From: Strix aluco
Taxonomy: Eukaryota > Chordata > Aves > Strigiformes > Strigidae
Length of the DNA stretch: 64,000 nt
Reading direction: 5' to 3'
NCBI RefSeq assembly: GCF_031877795.1
Contig: NC_133971.1
Coordinates: forward strand, 14,982,325 to 15,046,324
This document shows, piece by piece, positions 36,589 through 50,179 of this stretch. Within the stretch, counting starts at the first letter, position 1. Each line of letters opens with the position of its first letter. The notes beneath the pieces are model-generated. The model ran no database searches. It had not been told where the DNA came from and saw nothing but the letters and a program-made list of their open reading frames with translations. Both the position numbers and the translations under genes were made by a program.

Positions 36589-37181
36589 TGGCACTGTTCT
36601 GCATTCAAGTCAATTCTATACCTCTGCGCTATTTCCCACACTTGGGGAGAACCCACTGGACCCTACAGCTCAGCTGTTGCCCCACCCTCAGCATGGCTCA
36701 GTCCTTGTGTGACTGATTTTCTGCAATTTTAGCCATTGCTGAACAAAGGGATCCCTTAAATTGTTTCCTGGAATAGGCTGTGTGGAAGATAATTATGCCA
36801 ACAGCTTCAGTGAAGTGCTGCAATTGCCCACAGATCAAAGACTCATTGACTGGGAAATTAGGTGATGGAGAACTACAGAATATTCTTTATGGCTCTATTG
36901 TAGGAAACTGAGGAAAACACAGGGGTTGAATTCTACTTCTGGGACTGCTCTTCAGTGAGGGTTGTCTAAATACCACATATTTTAATGACATTTTTCAGTG
37001 AAAATTTTGGGTCAGCTTTTCTAGGTTTTCTTTTCCCATTGGCTGTCTAGTGAATTTGATCATTATTTTCATTATTTAAATCTGAAGTTTTTACTGAAGT
37101 GCAGGCAGATAATGCCTGTAATAAAACATATATGGTATTTGTTATTCAAATCTCAAGGGGAAAAAGAAGTTGTAGTCAGGA

Positions 37182-37643
37182 TGTTGTGGCCGAACAGTTT
37201 TGTAATTCTCTTATGTAAATAAGAAATAAGATATATGTCTATAGTTTCTATTGTTAAAATCAGTTGTTAGAAGGGAGCTAAAATGGCCCCCATCTTCAAG
37301 CCACTACAAAAACACTTGTGCTGAGTCATCCCCCCTTCGGTGACTGAAACCTGAGACAAGCCCGCCAAAACCTGAGAAAAGCCCGCGAAAACCTGAGAAA
37401 AGCCCGGGAAAACTTGTTTACAACTTTGCAGACCCCTCAGGGTACGCCCATCATGAATATGGATGAAGCCTACACTATAAAGGGACTCGGTTCTGCCGGG
37501 TCAGGTGTGTGTCCTGGTAGACCAGAGACTCCCGGCACACCCAGCGCTGTTTTGCTCACTCGCCACTTGCTAATAAATTTATTATTGATCACTAAAAATT
37601 GAGAAGTGGTTATTTCCCACTAAATTACTTTTAATCTATAACA
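37182..37643 (+). mobile_element. Candidate solo LTR with a 21-bp tandem triplet
   Basis: The segment begins TGTTGTGG and ends TATAACA, giving imperfect inverted TG...CA ends. In order it holds three tandem 21-bp units (37350-37412), a TATA box (ACTATAAAGGG near 37473) and AATAAA at 37572-37577 in a TTTGCTC...AATAAATTT setting. The spacing fits U3, R and U5 of a retroviral LTR. No internal viral sequence adjoins it and no convincing target duplication was found, so boundaries are approximate. It is not similar to the other two LTR types in the window. Confidence 0.6.
37350..37412 (+). repeat. Three tandem copies of a 21-bp unit
   Basis: The unit is CCTGAGAMAAGCCCGNSAAAA, repeated three times without gaps. 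The copies differ at a few positions, with CpG-containing variants CCCGCC, CCCGCG and CCCGGG. It sits about 60 bp upstream of the TATA box, like U3 enhancer repeats. Confidence 0.85.
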
Positions 37644-38844
37644 ATGCCTAAAGATAGAATTCAGGGCCCGGACTGCCATTGTGTTATTAGTTTCCAGAGA
37701 TACACAGATAGTTATGGTGTGTTGAGACTGAAGTGGAGTATTACCTTGAAGTTTGCTGCAGGTAGTCCTGCTTTGGCAAGCTCTTCCCCTTATTTAAAGT
37801 TTCAAGAGTCCAAAATTCCTTTGTTAATCTTTTAAATTTTCTTTTCTGCTGCAATTTTAATTTTAAAAGGGATGTCTTGTAGGTTCTTCTCTGTTGGATC
37901 CTGTATCTGTCAGCTTTTATTTGTGACACTCATTTGAAATATATATAGGAGGTTTTTGTTCCCTAGCACAGAACACTCCTCATGGCTGGGTTTATATTTT
38001 CCTCTGGCTCTCAGATGAAATATTTTTGTCAGTGCAACTTCTCAGCTAGCTTGAAACTGCTTAGACAAGCAGCCATTTAAACTATTTTATTTCCAGAGAT
38101 TTAGCAATAAATATAAAATACATATTGATTGTCGCTGTAGAGACGGACAAAGCGACACACACACACACTCACATGGGTGACAAGTGGCTAGTTTTTTTAT
38201 TACTAAAAGCATGCATTTTTATATATTTCAGGTGCCAGAGTGTTACAATATAATTGGTCAAAAAGTTGTTTCTAACATTCTCATTGGATAACTTTTATCA
38301 GTTTCCTCCCTGCTTGCTTCATCCTGCTATGTAGTCAGCAGCTCCTTGAAAGTTATTTGCTTTAAGCATAGCTTCCTGATCTCAAGGGTACAGTGGAATC
38401 TTGTCAAGGTCAAACTCTTCTTCCATCAGGTTGTCAGCAGACCAGCTGCCTTCCCCAACAACTGATTCTTGGAGAAAGTCTTACTTCTTTTTGATGAAGA
38501 ACTGTGATTAATTTATACCAGTAAAATCATCTGTTCCCTTGTGGTGTTCCTTACCATGAAACAGGCAAAATTACACTTTCCATGCAATGATATTATGTAT
38601 CTGTGGTTAGGGACCTTGTATTTTATGTACTTTTTCACTTATTTTTATAAAATTTACCTTTTAGCTTTCTGCAAATTAATGAACAGGCAATTTTTAGATT
38701 TTAAGTTGGATGTGCCTTTGTAACATATGTTCTTTTATAGCTTATTGCTATCAAAGCCAGAAGCCTCTGGGTCAGTGAGGGATTTGTTTCATACCCCGTG
38801 TCACAATTTTATGTTGTCATTATTAATATGACAACATGACAATA
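37644..38844. other. Intergenic, no gene recognised
   Basis: Ordinary sequence with a short (AC)n run at 38154-38169. No coding sequence recognised. Confidence 0.5.
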
Positions 38845-39052
38845 TGAAGTTTAGATTGGATATTATGAAAAATTTCTTCACCAAAACGGTTGTCAGGGAA
38901 GTGGTTGAGTATTTAAAAAGGAAGTATTTAAAAGATGTGTAGATAAGGTGCTTAGGGACATGGTCTAGCGGTGAGATTGGCAGTGTTAGATTTACGGTTG
39001 AATGTGATGATCTTAGGGGTCTTTTCTAACCTAAATCATTCTATGATTTCCA
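38845..39052 (+). mobile_element. CR1 LINE 3' end, diverged
   Basis: It reads TTAGATTGGATATTATGAAAAA, then GTGCTTAGGGACATGGTCTAG, GGCAGTGTTAG and TCTTTTCTAACCTAAATCATT. This is the 3' UTR and terminus of a CR1 of another subfamily than the copy at 14.5 kb. It ends in a single ATTCTATG unit. Confidence 0.88.
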
Positions 39053-42000
39053 GGCTGTGTTTACCTAGGATATGATTTAGGACAAGACTGGTCTGGCCTA
39101 CTTACATGTGTGGGAAAAGCAAAAGGGTTTTGGATGCCTTCCTTGCTCCCAGTTGTTGCTAGCAGTAGAGTGAATAGAGCATGAAGCATAAGCAGATGCA
39201 GGTGATAGTAGCAGAGGGGCAAAAGCTATTAGTATAATGTACTGAAGAGCTCCTGTGTAGTCACTGCTTTTTATTACAAGCTACTCTTCTGACAGAGGTG
39301 GGCCAGGTGGTGTTCGAGCATTAGCTCTACCCTGGTTAGGTGCCAGACTATGTAGCAGTAAAGTGACATACTTGCAAGAATACTTTTTCTTTTCCAGTGT
39401 AGTGCAAGGAAGTGAAAGGGAAGAATCAGAGGACTATCATTCTGTTGGTGGAAATAATAGCTACATACTTCTCCAACTGTGTAGGTCGTGTCAGGGTCAG
39501 GACTGTCTTTTGCTTCTTAGAAAAAATAATTCAGAAACTGATATGGAAAGGGACTTTTCACAATAGTAGAAGACATTTTCCAATGTTGGCTTCTGGTTCA
39601 TCCTTTCTTGGCAAAGTGAACTGTGCTCTGCACAAATCTTGGCTACTTTGATCTGAGCCCTGCAGGGATTTGACCTGTCCCTAGCAGAAAAGGGCAGCAT
39701 TTATATATTTCTGAAGCATTTCAGCTACCACTGTCCCTTGGTCTGTTCCACCTCTCACTGTGGCATAGCCATCGCATCCCTTCTGTCCTTTCACTAGGAG
39801 TAATGATGAGGATGAGAGGGGTCACTGTAGCAGCCCTTTACTGACTATAGATTTCTATACAGGGAAAATTATTTCTATAAAAAGTGATTCTTCCTGGAAC
39901 CATACTAACCCAGATGTTGTAGTGGCAGAGAAACATATGCTACTGAGGAATGAGATAACACTGGATTATCATTTGCTTTCCTACTAGTGCTCTCAAATGA
40001 AAGATATTAAATGCTGAAATACAAGAGAGAACACAATGGAGAAATAGAATATTATCAGCATCTGGTTCTACAGTCATTATACCGTGGAATGGAAGGATGC
40101 CAGGATGTGAGGACAAATGACTTAAGGAACAAAATTTCCTAGCTGAGTCATGGTACTTTCTTGTAGGGAGTATTGTCTGGTTCTCCCACAGACATTGAGT
40201 GATCCAAAACTGTTTCCATCATTTCAAGTGCAGAATGATTATTTAATTGTTGAGAAGTCTCCAAATGGATCATCCTGACAGGATGCTTCAGTTGATAGAG
40301 ATGGCTGAGGACATACTCAGTTTCCTAGAATAAAATGTTAGGCATCTAAGTTTTCACTGAAAGGTTTGAATACATCCTCCTGTTCTTAGCACACGCAATA
40401 TAGAAAAATAATTCTAAGCCTTCATTTTCAGCCTTCTCTGCAGTATTTGAAAATATATTTGCTACATTTTCTGCAGATTTTTAAGTGTCTAGGCAGGATC
40501 AGTAACAGGCACTTATCCAAAAGATATCAAAACAGTCCTGAATTCACTGACTGAACTCCCAATGCTGCAAGGCCATTTGTACAGGCAGACATTTGTGCCA
40601 GCAGTAAGATTCTTGCAGGACTGTGTGCTTAGACAAGAAGTAGTATAACAAATAGAATAAAAGAAAGGAACCAGTGAAATGTAAATGGTCTTACCATACA
40701 TTTGTTTCTATCGTTAATACAGATAGATGAAGATTTTTCATAGAATCTGGAGGATTACATCTTTGGCTTTGGCACGACAAGCTGTTTTCTGTATGAGCTG
40801 TATGTAATTATATTGAAAACAAACTTTGCTTCAAGAACATTTTTGGCTCCACTGTGCAATAACACAAAGAGACTTTGTTATGCTCTCAGCAGAGTTATTT
40901 ATGGATTGCAAAGGACTTACTAAAGGACAGTTTCATCTGATGGTATTCATCCACTGACTCAAATTTAAATGTAGTGACTTATATTAATACAATTCATAAT
41001 TACTAATATGATCAACCAGACAAAGATTTCTGAAACTAAAAATGGGCTTGCTCTACAGATTCAAACCTGGAACAGCAATGTGGCGTGGGGTTTCAGATCC
41101 AGGGCTTTGAACGAGCCAGAATGGAAAATGTGACAAAAGGCTTTGCATAATTCACATCAATTATATCATCTTCAGTTGAATTGAAAATGAGGCTCTTGGT
41201 CTCTTCAATGGAAAAAAAAGTAAAGGAGAGCAGAGGGAGCTAACTGGCTGTTGGGAAGAAAGGAATCCTAGGGCAAAGTGGGTTTGCCAGAGGTTCTTAC
41301 AGGTCCTTATGAAGGTAGGTAAGGGGACTGTACTCTGACTCACCTAAAACAGCTATTACATTAAAGGATTACTTTCAGAAATCCTGATTTCCCCAAATTT
41401 TTACTGCCTGACCTGTGGGACTTGGGAAGCATCCAACGTCAACTTTCTGTTCTACTTCAAACTCGGCACGACCATATTCAGACCATTTGTTATCAGTACA
41501 AACCTTTGGTTTCGCAACTTCTGTGGCATCTAGGTTTAAGAGTGTGCTGTTCAGCAATTCAGAGCACTGTTTATATAAGACTGGAAGACCCAGCTTCCAG
41601 TGGCATCAGTGGAGGAGGTATTTATTACAGTGAAGTTAACACATGAACCAGTCTGAATGTACTCCCTGTTTATTCTTTTGCTTTGGCTTCCCAGCTGTAA
41701 AATAGATGGTCAGTAGTTATTTATCTCACTGGGTTCCTGTAAAATTAAACACTTTAAAAGACTATGAAGCACTGAGATACTGCAAAAAGGGAGGTTATAT
41801 AAATGTAATCCAATTATATAAGCTTCTTCAGATGAATTGCACTTTCATTACCATAAACTTCTGCTACATCCTTGTTGTTTATTCATGCTATTAGTGGTTG
41901 CAGAGACTAGATGTTATTTCAGATGAGGAATCCCAGTCTTATTTTCTTTACTCAGCGAAGAATTTTGTTCTGGTCGTGCAAACTGCTTGCAGGTCACATT

Positions 42001-45000
42001 GGCTCCATCTGTAGCTGCAAACACTGAATGCTTTTAAACATCAGGGACAGTTTTCTGAAGAATTCCAGTATTTCTTTACTATAGCATCTCGCTCCTTGAC
42101 GTTTCCAGGATCCATTGTAACCTATAGCTACCATCTAACTCTAAGTTTGTTGTCACCCTATGGGAAATGACAACAAACACTATTTGGATGGAAGGAGGTA
42201 CATGTAGTAGGCTCAGGAAATAAGTAGACCAGCTTGGCATCATCATCAGTTCACTGTTTACAAACTATTCCTTGACATCATTATGTTATTTAGCAATTAA
42301 CTAAATAATTAACCGTATAATTAACTGTTAATTTAGTTATTAACCAAAAGCACCGGATTCTAAGCAGGTCCTTATGCTGAGTGATTGATGGCATTGTTCA
42401 GTTGTTTCCTTTAGAAACCATTGAGGGGCAGCAGGTTTTCACCTGGAAAATATTACTGTCTTTCATGTGTAAGGAAATCTTGAGCTGTGAGTATCACACC
42501 TTTTGTTAAATGCATTCCATGCATCAGGTCACTGAAGGTTATAACAAAAATGTCACTGTGTGCTTCTGTAAATGAATGTGATTTTTGTTGCTTTATGGAA
42601 GCTTGATGTGTATGTCCTCTATGAGTAGAAAAAAACCTGGAGAATGTCCTACCAGATATGTCTGCAAAGCACCTTTTATAGCTGTAGGGTGCCCATAGGA
42701 TTGGATTCATAAGTAAGTCTATAACACGCACAACACATATTTAGGCACTACTTTTAGAAATGAGGCCAAGATATTTGGACAAAAGAATGAGAACTTTTAT
42801 TTATTAGCTAGCTAGCTGAGTAATGGAATAGGCTATGTTACTCAGAAATCTTTTAATGCTTCAGATAAATAACTGTTTGTTAACCAGACACCCTATTAAA
42901 ATAGTTCCTGTTCTAGCCAGACATCTGGCCAAACCGAGCCATGAACAGTAAAGACACACCTAACAGTGAACGCAGTCCATCCTTACTTGTGGTGCCTCTG
43001 CTGTAGTTAGCTGCCCTGTGTGACTGCCTATTTGCCTTGATCCCGGCTACTCAGCTAAGCCACAGGGAAGCACACCAGCCCAGAATCCTGGAGTGAAGCA
43101 CTTTGGTTTGTCAGCATTGAATGCTCACCTATGTGATATGCCCAACTGTTAATAACCCAAAGGAATACTGATTTAGATCTGATTTTCTGTGTATAGTAGT
43201 GATGACAGAATAGCTAGTCAAGTTTGCAGAGGATTTCTGCATGGCTTATGTTGAAGCTTTGAACTAAAGGCCAAATCCTTGTTCGGCGAAACAATTTTCT
43301 GCATACAGTTTGAAAAGTGTTGGCAGTTATCATTTGATCATACTCCTATCTCCTTTCTATGGTCAGCTGAAGACAACTTCCTGACACAGCTTTTCAGTAA
43401 CAACATCTCATGGTACTCTAAGATAAATATTCTGGTAAAAACTACAAGTAAAAATCAAAGGTCTGAGTTGCTATGCTGTTACACCTTGGGCAGTTCATAA
43501 CAATTCTGTCCAGCATAAATGTAAAACAGGAACAGACCATAATTCTTTACTTTTGTACTCCTATGCAGCCTTCCTTCCGCAGGCTTACATGACAAAACTG
43601 GTGAACTATATTTTCTAGCCAAAGGCAACTGGAGTGTGAACTGTCCTGGCCATGGTCTCACACCTTTGCAGTGTTCTATATTCCCATGTGTGGGAAGAAG
43701 ATGGTGGGTAAGAGTCAGGCGTATCATCTGTATGTCACCCAAGGATTGCTTCAATTCCAGGAAGATGCAGCTAATCCAGTTTCTATTCCTTTGTGCTGCT
43801 GTATGAGTGTGAACAGAATGGAGCACATACAGCTTCAGGTCCAAAAAAAAAAAAAAAGGAAATTGTCTTTCAGGTCAATGGTGCAAATACTAATTATCTT
43901 CAAGAGTCCTGTCTGCCTTGCAGAACCAGCAGAATGAGTCACATTAAACATAGGTGTAGCAATATGAAAGTAGGGTGGAATAACAATGATTTGTCTCAGA
44001 TGAGAATTCTCATATGAGTAAAAGCATCAGGAAAGGCAGTAGCAGGTTTAAATAATATAGCCTCAACTTGCTGTTCTGTTTCGGGGCAGTCTTGTCAGGA
44101 TAGCAAACAGAAACCTGGCAAGATCTAACCCTGCAGAAAGCAGTGGCTACAGTGGATGCAGCACTGCATGCCTGTCAGATCAGCTAAATTCTGCCCTATT
44201 GTGTGGTAGATACAGTATTGCGCAGCAATTAGTATTACACACAGTGTCTCTTTGCCTCTGTATTACTCACTGTGTGGGACAAACACACAAGTAGACAGAT
44301 TTCAGGATGTCTGGCTACGTTTCTTAACTACTAAGAATTAAACGTTGGAAATTCTGCATTCTAGTGATGTAGGGTCTTTGGGGTGGTGTTAGAAGGGAGG
44401 CAAGGAGAAGGTAGTGTTTAGATATAATTTTTTTACATTTGTTACCTATCTTCAAACTTTTTTCTCCACTGTCCTGCTCATTATAATTTAAAATGTTTGT
44501 CTACATTGTATGCCATATGTTTTTTTAAAATAACAGCTGACCTGGCCATGTTCAAAGAAAAACTTCAGTGCAGCCCTTTTATTCTGGCAGTAAAATAAGA
44601 CTGAAACGTTGCACAATTGGAGACTTAATTAGCGTTGACAGTTGTTGTAAACACTTGCTTGTTAAGTAACAAAAATAGGTGTAATTGTTCTGAAATTAAG
44701 TAGAAATTGATTGCTCTTCTGATTTCCGTCTGTGTGTACAAACCCGAGAAGCTGAGACCTTCCCCCGTCCTGTAGCCATACAAAGAGTCGCCAGGAGGCA
44801 GTATTTGCACAGATTGTTACAAGCCTGTGTTTTTAAAGTACAGTTTTATGGATTTCATCATACAGAAAAAGTCTGAGCAGAAATTATATAGTAAGAAACA
44901 AGATTTTTAAAAAGCTTTTGCCTTAATAGGACACACCTTTGATTTTCTATGAAGCTGTAGTACTGTGACACTACTGAGAAATGCCTTTTTACAGAAAGTT

Positions 45001-46739
45001 TTGCAGGAAGAGCCCGCAGGATCTTTCAGCAGGCCAGCTGATGTAATTCAAAAGAATATGCAAACTTTCTTGCATACAAGCCATTCCTTTTACAAGAAAA
45101 GACTTCCCTTCCAAATGTGGCAGAAGAACACTGCTGCTTGACTCAAAGAATAGTAGAGTCCTTTTATTTTTGTTAATCTTTTTTTTGGGGGGTGGGGGGG
45201 GTGGGGGTGGAACTACCCTACTTTTTTTTTATTAGAAATAAAAATTGGTCAAGTGATTTTGCATAACACCTACTATAAAGCTTGCTACCCTGTATGCCAA
45301 AAGGCAAAGATTAGCCTACTGGGCTGAACAGGTTTGGTCACTTTCTAGCGCTCTTTTGATTTGCAAACAGGTAAATTGCAAAGCAGGGCTTATTTGCTTT
45401 TGACCATTTCCCTCCCGTGTTTCAGTTGTCACTTGATCTCTTTCTTCAGTTGCACTGAAACAATGGCATGCAAATGTTTGTAAATGTATGCTACAAAACA
45501 CTCTTGAACCACCCATCTATAACTGATAATGCTTGTAAAGCTTTTTTTTGAGTGATGGATGTTTGCTGTTGCGTTGTTAATGGTAAGATATAATCATGCT
45601 GCTTCTTGCTATTCCAAACATGCATTTCTTCAATCTGCTTTGAAATGAATTTCTTAGGAACTGCTCTCCACTCTGATTGCATCAAGTCCTGTTACCCAAA
45701 TTTGCTTTTCTTTTCCGATTTACAGCTTTACTGGACACAGGAGCTCTGAGGTGAAGTTGACCAAAATATATGGAAAGTCCATCTTCAGATTCCCAAAGTT
45801 GGGAAGTAATTGATTGCTGTTTGTGTCGGGGGTTGTGTATATACAGAGGCGTACACCATTGACCAAATTTAGTATCATAATTCCATGAAATTGTATGTAG
45901 TGGAGGTTGATATATCATATAAAACTTATGCCTGATACCATGCCTCTCACTAAAATGGAACATAAAAAGTAATGAATTTCAGCAAGATGCTGAGATAATA
46001 TATTTTATGATAATATTGTGCCCATCCTATTTCAATGTTGTCTTCAAATAATTTAATGCACTGCAGGATGAAATGAGATTAGTTTATGTTCGATATTTTA
46101 TAGATTCAATGGAGTAGAACAAGACAGATATATGAATGCTTAGGTTAAAATTCTTAGGTCCTTTAATGCTCAGGTTAAAAAATGTCACTGAATCTGCTAC
46201 TGTCTTTGTGTATAGAGTTGCAAAAGAAGGCATGAGCTACAAACCACTTTAGGAAGAAATTTGTGGTACATGGAGATTTTGGATTTGGTAGGATTCCTAG
46301 AAAACTCTCGTTTCAAAAGAACAGGGAAAAACCCTAGGTTTTCTGTGATTTTGTACCTTACTTCAAAATTTCCTTCTTTATGAAAAAACCGTCCTTGCTT
46401 TCATGCAGTTTACAGATAAATTACCAACACCTGACTGTTTAACAGTGGGGTTTTTGCATGGGGTTCTGGAAAACTTCAGAGCTGACTAAAAATGTAGCTA
46501 TCTTCTCATGTGCAACACAGAGAGCTTGCAGTTTCTGAAGTCTATGGTTTGTTCAGATCCCTCTTGTCCTGACATTCAGCCTCATGAGTAAAGGTTTATT
46601 CTTTAGATAGCAAAGACTTTGGATTTTCTCTTCTGGATCTGAAGTTCCAAGGTTCAGATCACTTCAATTCTGGTTGCAGGTAAAAAAACCATAGAGGTAG
46701 AAGGCTCTGGAAAAAGATCTGATGGAGGTGATATCTGGG
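39053..46739. other. Intergenic, no gene recognised
   Basis: Ordinary AT-rich sequence. A G-rich tract at 45187-45210 is listed separately. A 121-codon open frame at 43479-43844 (minus) has no recognisable domain and is probably chance. Confidence 0.5.
45187..45210 (+). other. G-rich tract with G-quadruplex potential
   Basis: Runs of six, eight and five G separated by single T, then GG. It is preceded by a T run and followed shortly by another. It satisfies four runs of at least three G with short loops. Confidence 0.6.
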
Positions 46740-47125
46740 TTTATGATGAATCACAGACTCAAAGGCCATAGGGAAAGAATGAAAGAATAAGGTCTGTTCA
46801 GCTGAGAGAGAAACAATGAATGTATGTACATCTGCAAACATATAAAAGACTTCAGTGAAGATAAAAGGAATACACTCTTCATGTCTGTAATGAGCTGGAA
46901 GGAAACAATGGATTTAAATTCCATCAAGGAATATTCAAATTAGGAAGAAATTGTTAAGAAGAGTGAAGTAACCAGACTGCCTGAGGTTGGCACAGAAGCT
47001 CCACCATTAGATGTGTTTCCAAACAGGTTAAACAAATGTCTTCCCCTATGAATAGCTGATCCTGCCTTAGGGTAGTAAATACAGGAGTTGACCTTCTAAA
47101 GCTCCTTTCACTTCCTATCTAAGTT
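46740..47125 (+). mobile_element. Old, degraded CR1 3' region
   Basis: The stretch keeps the CR1 order of features: TCTGTTCAGCTGAGAGAGA, then AGGAAGAAATTG, an AAACAGGTTAAAC segment, GCTGATCCTGCCTTAGG and GAGTTGACCTTCTAAAGCTCC. It lacks a clear 8-bp tail and is heavily diverged. Confidence 0.5.
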
Positions 47126-49551
47126 TTCAGACAGGCTTTCTAATGAAACAAATTTCCTAGGATTGTGCTGTCAGCCTGTATTATTTCCTTAACAAGTCAT
47201 GTATTAAACCATTAGAAAGCTTTCACAAATCTTAACAGTTCCCTTACCCCTAAGATGTTACACAGAAAGAAATGGGAAATAAAGCTTTGTTGGCTTTGCT
47301 GCTTGGGGTATTTTTAGGGTTTTTTTTTTTGAAGGTGGTGGTGGTCTTGGTTTGTTGGGGTTTTTTTTTGGTAGTTTGAGGTTCTGTAGTGATCAGTAAA
47401 GCACCCTGTCAACTTGTTCTCATCCCACTGTCAATTCTTTTCTAAGCCCAGCCTGTGATATGAATCGAACAGGGATCGTATAGCTTCCCCCTTGGGTCAG
47501 TTCTCATTTTGAATGGCTTCAAATAGCCTTTTAAATAATTCTTGTAATTGTTAGTGTCTGTTAAAATTCATCCTTTTTAAACTGGGTATCTAAAAATAAA
47601 TGCTTAAAATCATATTTGATCATCTTCTTAAATACCATGGTTCTTCAATATTCTGTGTGGTGAACTCATTCACTTCAATATAACTTTTTGCATGTTTGGA
47701 CAGTTTAAAAAAAAATCAGTCCAGCTGCTTCTGTAGAGTATGATGGTCAAGCTGCATCCTTTGCCACAGGAAGTCCCTAAACTGGTAATGATTGTTCAAA
47801 ACACTTATCAACTGTAGCTTGCATTTTAAGCCACTTTATCATGCATACGTCTTTAATGCTGTGTTCATTTTGGATCAAAGACATGGTCGTTTCGTTTTAC
47901 AGATTTTGCATTATTCCACTTTCTGCAGGGGGAGTGTTCAGAAGGGTTTAGGAAGGAAAGGAGTTTAATGTAGTGCAGATACACTTACATGGATGCTTTC
48001 CAAATAATCTACATTGTAAAATATCTCCTTTCTTGATTTGTCTACTTTTGGCTTTCAGGCAAAATTTCCAGCTAGTAGCTATTTCAGTCTGTTATAATCT
48101 TGGTGAAGGCAGATGGGTCTTTCTAAAATCTGTCTCCCAATAACAGATGAAATGGATACCTGAAGTTTCCCATTAAAGTGTTGCATATTTTAATATTTCC
48201 TGAACTGCAGAATATCAACATGGATAGAAATAATGAAATAAGCTTATATATAAAAAGTAGTGCAACAAAAGCTTTCAAAGCTAACTTTGAGAATGACATT
48301 TTCATAAAGGTAGTGGCTTTAATGTAGGATGGGTGGGAATGAGATTATAGAGAGAAATTCAAGTTGTGTGGTATTTCACAAAAATAAACTATGGAAATGT
48401 GTCCTTTATGGGTTCCAAGTATAGTGATACCCTTCCTAAGAAAACCCTTCTTAATAAATTCAGTGTAGAAATGTCCATGGGTTTTCTCAGGTGGATTGAT
48501 CTATTTCTTAAGAAGGTTCTTCATGTCGACTTAGAGCTAAGATTCTAGAGTGAATCAGCCAGCTTAAAAAAAAATCATGAAATGATCTACTACTCTTATA
48601 AACAGGAGTTATATTTTAGGAAGTTTCAGTTTTGAAGTGCTATTTTGAGATAACCAAGTGTTTCCAATGAGATATCCAGAAACCAGCTGGATCATCTGAA
48701 AATTAATTCTTTACTGGAGATATGTTATTCTCTTTGAGCTGTTATGATTTAAAGTGTGAAGATAATATAATACTATTCCATCATATTACTTGTCATTTAT
48801 TTGATTTTTTTAAAATTTCAGAATAATTTCTTAAGCCTTTTAGTCTTCAGAGGAGTAAATATTATCGTACCTAGGAGTAAATACATCGTACCTTGAGACA
48901 AAACCAGCAAGTTATTTACCTGTCATTTTTCTTTCCTAAAAGTTCTCTGAACCTTTCTCCTGCATATAAGAAATTTCTGCAAGATCTCATTCTCCTTATC
49001 CTTTGATTCTAATTATAAGATGTATTTTCCAGTTTACTTTTATTTTCTTGAAGTCAAGAAAGCAACTATAGGTAACTGTGTGTGAAGCATAAGCAGCTTG
49101 CATGTCCCTGAAGTAGTCCTTAAGAAATCTGGAGGTCTGAGAAAGCTCCTACATAATCCCAAACTGAAAACAGACTAAGGAACGCAAATCCACTGATACC
49201 ATATTTATAGATGGCTTTTTCTCTTTCCACAGATGAGTTGAGCCAATTATTACTTTCCATGTATTTCTGTGTCTACCCAATCAATGGCACCTAGCTAACA
49301 GAAGCTCAATTATGAGAATCCAAACCTCCGACTGTATTCTCTAAACTATTTGTCCAGAGAATTTTATTATCAAAGTTTGACAAATTTAATCTGTAATCAT
49401 ATTCTTTCTGCATTTTGTCTCTTTCATTATATGTTAATGGGTAAATCAACAGGGTACTCATTTTCACAGATTTTCTTGTGAAGCATGAGATGGTCTGTAG
49501 ATAAATCATTACACATTGTAATGTCTACCCAATTTACACAAATGCAGTGGA
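47126..49551. other. Sequence 3' of BHMT, including its 3' UTR
   Basis: AT-rich sequence holding the BHMT 3' UTR at its right end and intergenic DNA beyond. G/T-rich homopolymer runs lie near 47318-47372. No other gene was recognised. Confidence 0.5.
49363..49368 (-). terminator. BHMT: Candidate BHMT polyadenylation signal AATAAA
   Basis: The minus strand reads AATAAA about 185 bases after the stop codon. A second AATAAA lies further on at 49039-49044, so a longer 3' UTR is equally possible. Confidence 0.4.
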
Positions 49552-49726
49552 TTAGAACTTCTGTTTCTGGAAGAGCTCCTTCAGCTGTTGTTCACTTGTT
49601 GCTTCTCTCTGTTGCATCAGCTCCCTGGCTCCTTTGGTCACTCCCCAGCCATCTGGCTTTGACATTGAAGGACAGTATGGCCTGCCTGAAGCAGGCTTCA
49701 GATTCTCCCAGTATTCTTTTCTTGCC
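49552..49726 (-). CDS. BHMT: BHMT last coding exon (C-terminal tail and stop)
   Basis: The minus strand has the acceptor TTCTTTAG followed by a G that completes an Arg codon split with the previous exon, then 57 codons and TAA at 49552-49554. The protein starts ARKEYWENL, continues [19 protein letters not shown] and ends KELFQKQKF. This is the C-terminal tail that distinguishes BHMT from the shorter BHMT2. The tail contributes to tetramer contacts in BHMT. There is no disruption. Confidence 0.95.
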
Positions 49727-50179
49727 CTAAAGAAGGAAAAGGAAATTCAGGGTTTTTTTCCAGCACCTCACAATATGAAAGGAAAGGTGGCTTAAATGAC
49801 CATTGCAAAGAGTCATCTAGCTTGCACCGACTTACTTTTATATTTACATACAGAAATATGAATGAAAGCATGCAATGAAGTGCTACATGGTTAAAAAGTA
49901 TCTTTTCATCCTTGAAAGGAACACTGTAAGCCACTCACCATTAAGGGTGGTTTTACAGCAGTCAATTTTTGGTCTTAACTTTCATGAATTACTTTCACAT
50001 TAATTCAGGCCAAATCTTCATCTTAAATAGGGATGAAAATTTCTGGAGCTCTCTTACTGCCACCTCACCCCTTCCCCTGTTCCCAGATCAGATTTAATTC
50101 TTCAAAATTATTAACACATAGAATGTTTACAGTGGTATTTAGACCTCTGTATCAGTTAAGCCAGTCTGCTGCATGTTGT
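49727..50179 (-). other. BHMT: BHMT last intron, part beside the last exon
   Basis: Unique AT-rich intron sequence between the last-exon acceptor and the start of the large CR1 insertion. Confidence 0.6.

Larger units (their letters stand above)
33871..37181. other. Intergenic, no gene recognised
   Basis: Ordinary AT-rich sequence. It includes a 20-base T run at 35738-35757 and an imperfect (CA)n tract at 36556-36588. No recognisable coding sequence. Confidence 0.5.

Noticed and set aside
37350..37412. CRISPR-like array
   Set aside because: The three 21-bp units are contiguous without spacers, so they form a tandem repeat within an LTR-like segment.
43479..43844. 121-codon minus-strand open frame
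   Set aside because: No recognisable domain or neighbouring gene structure; consistent with chance.
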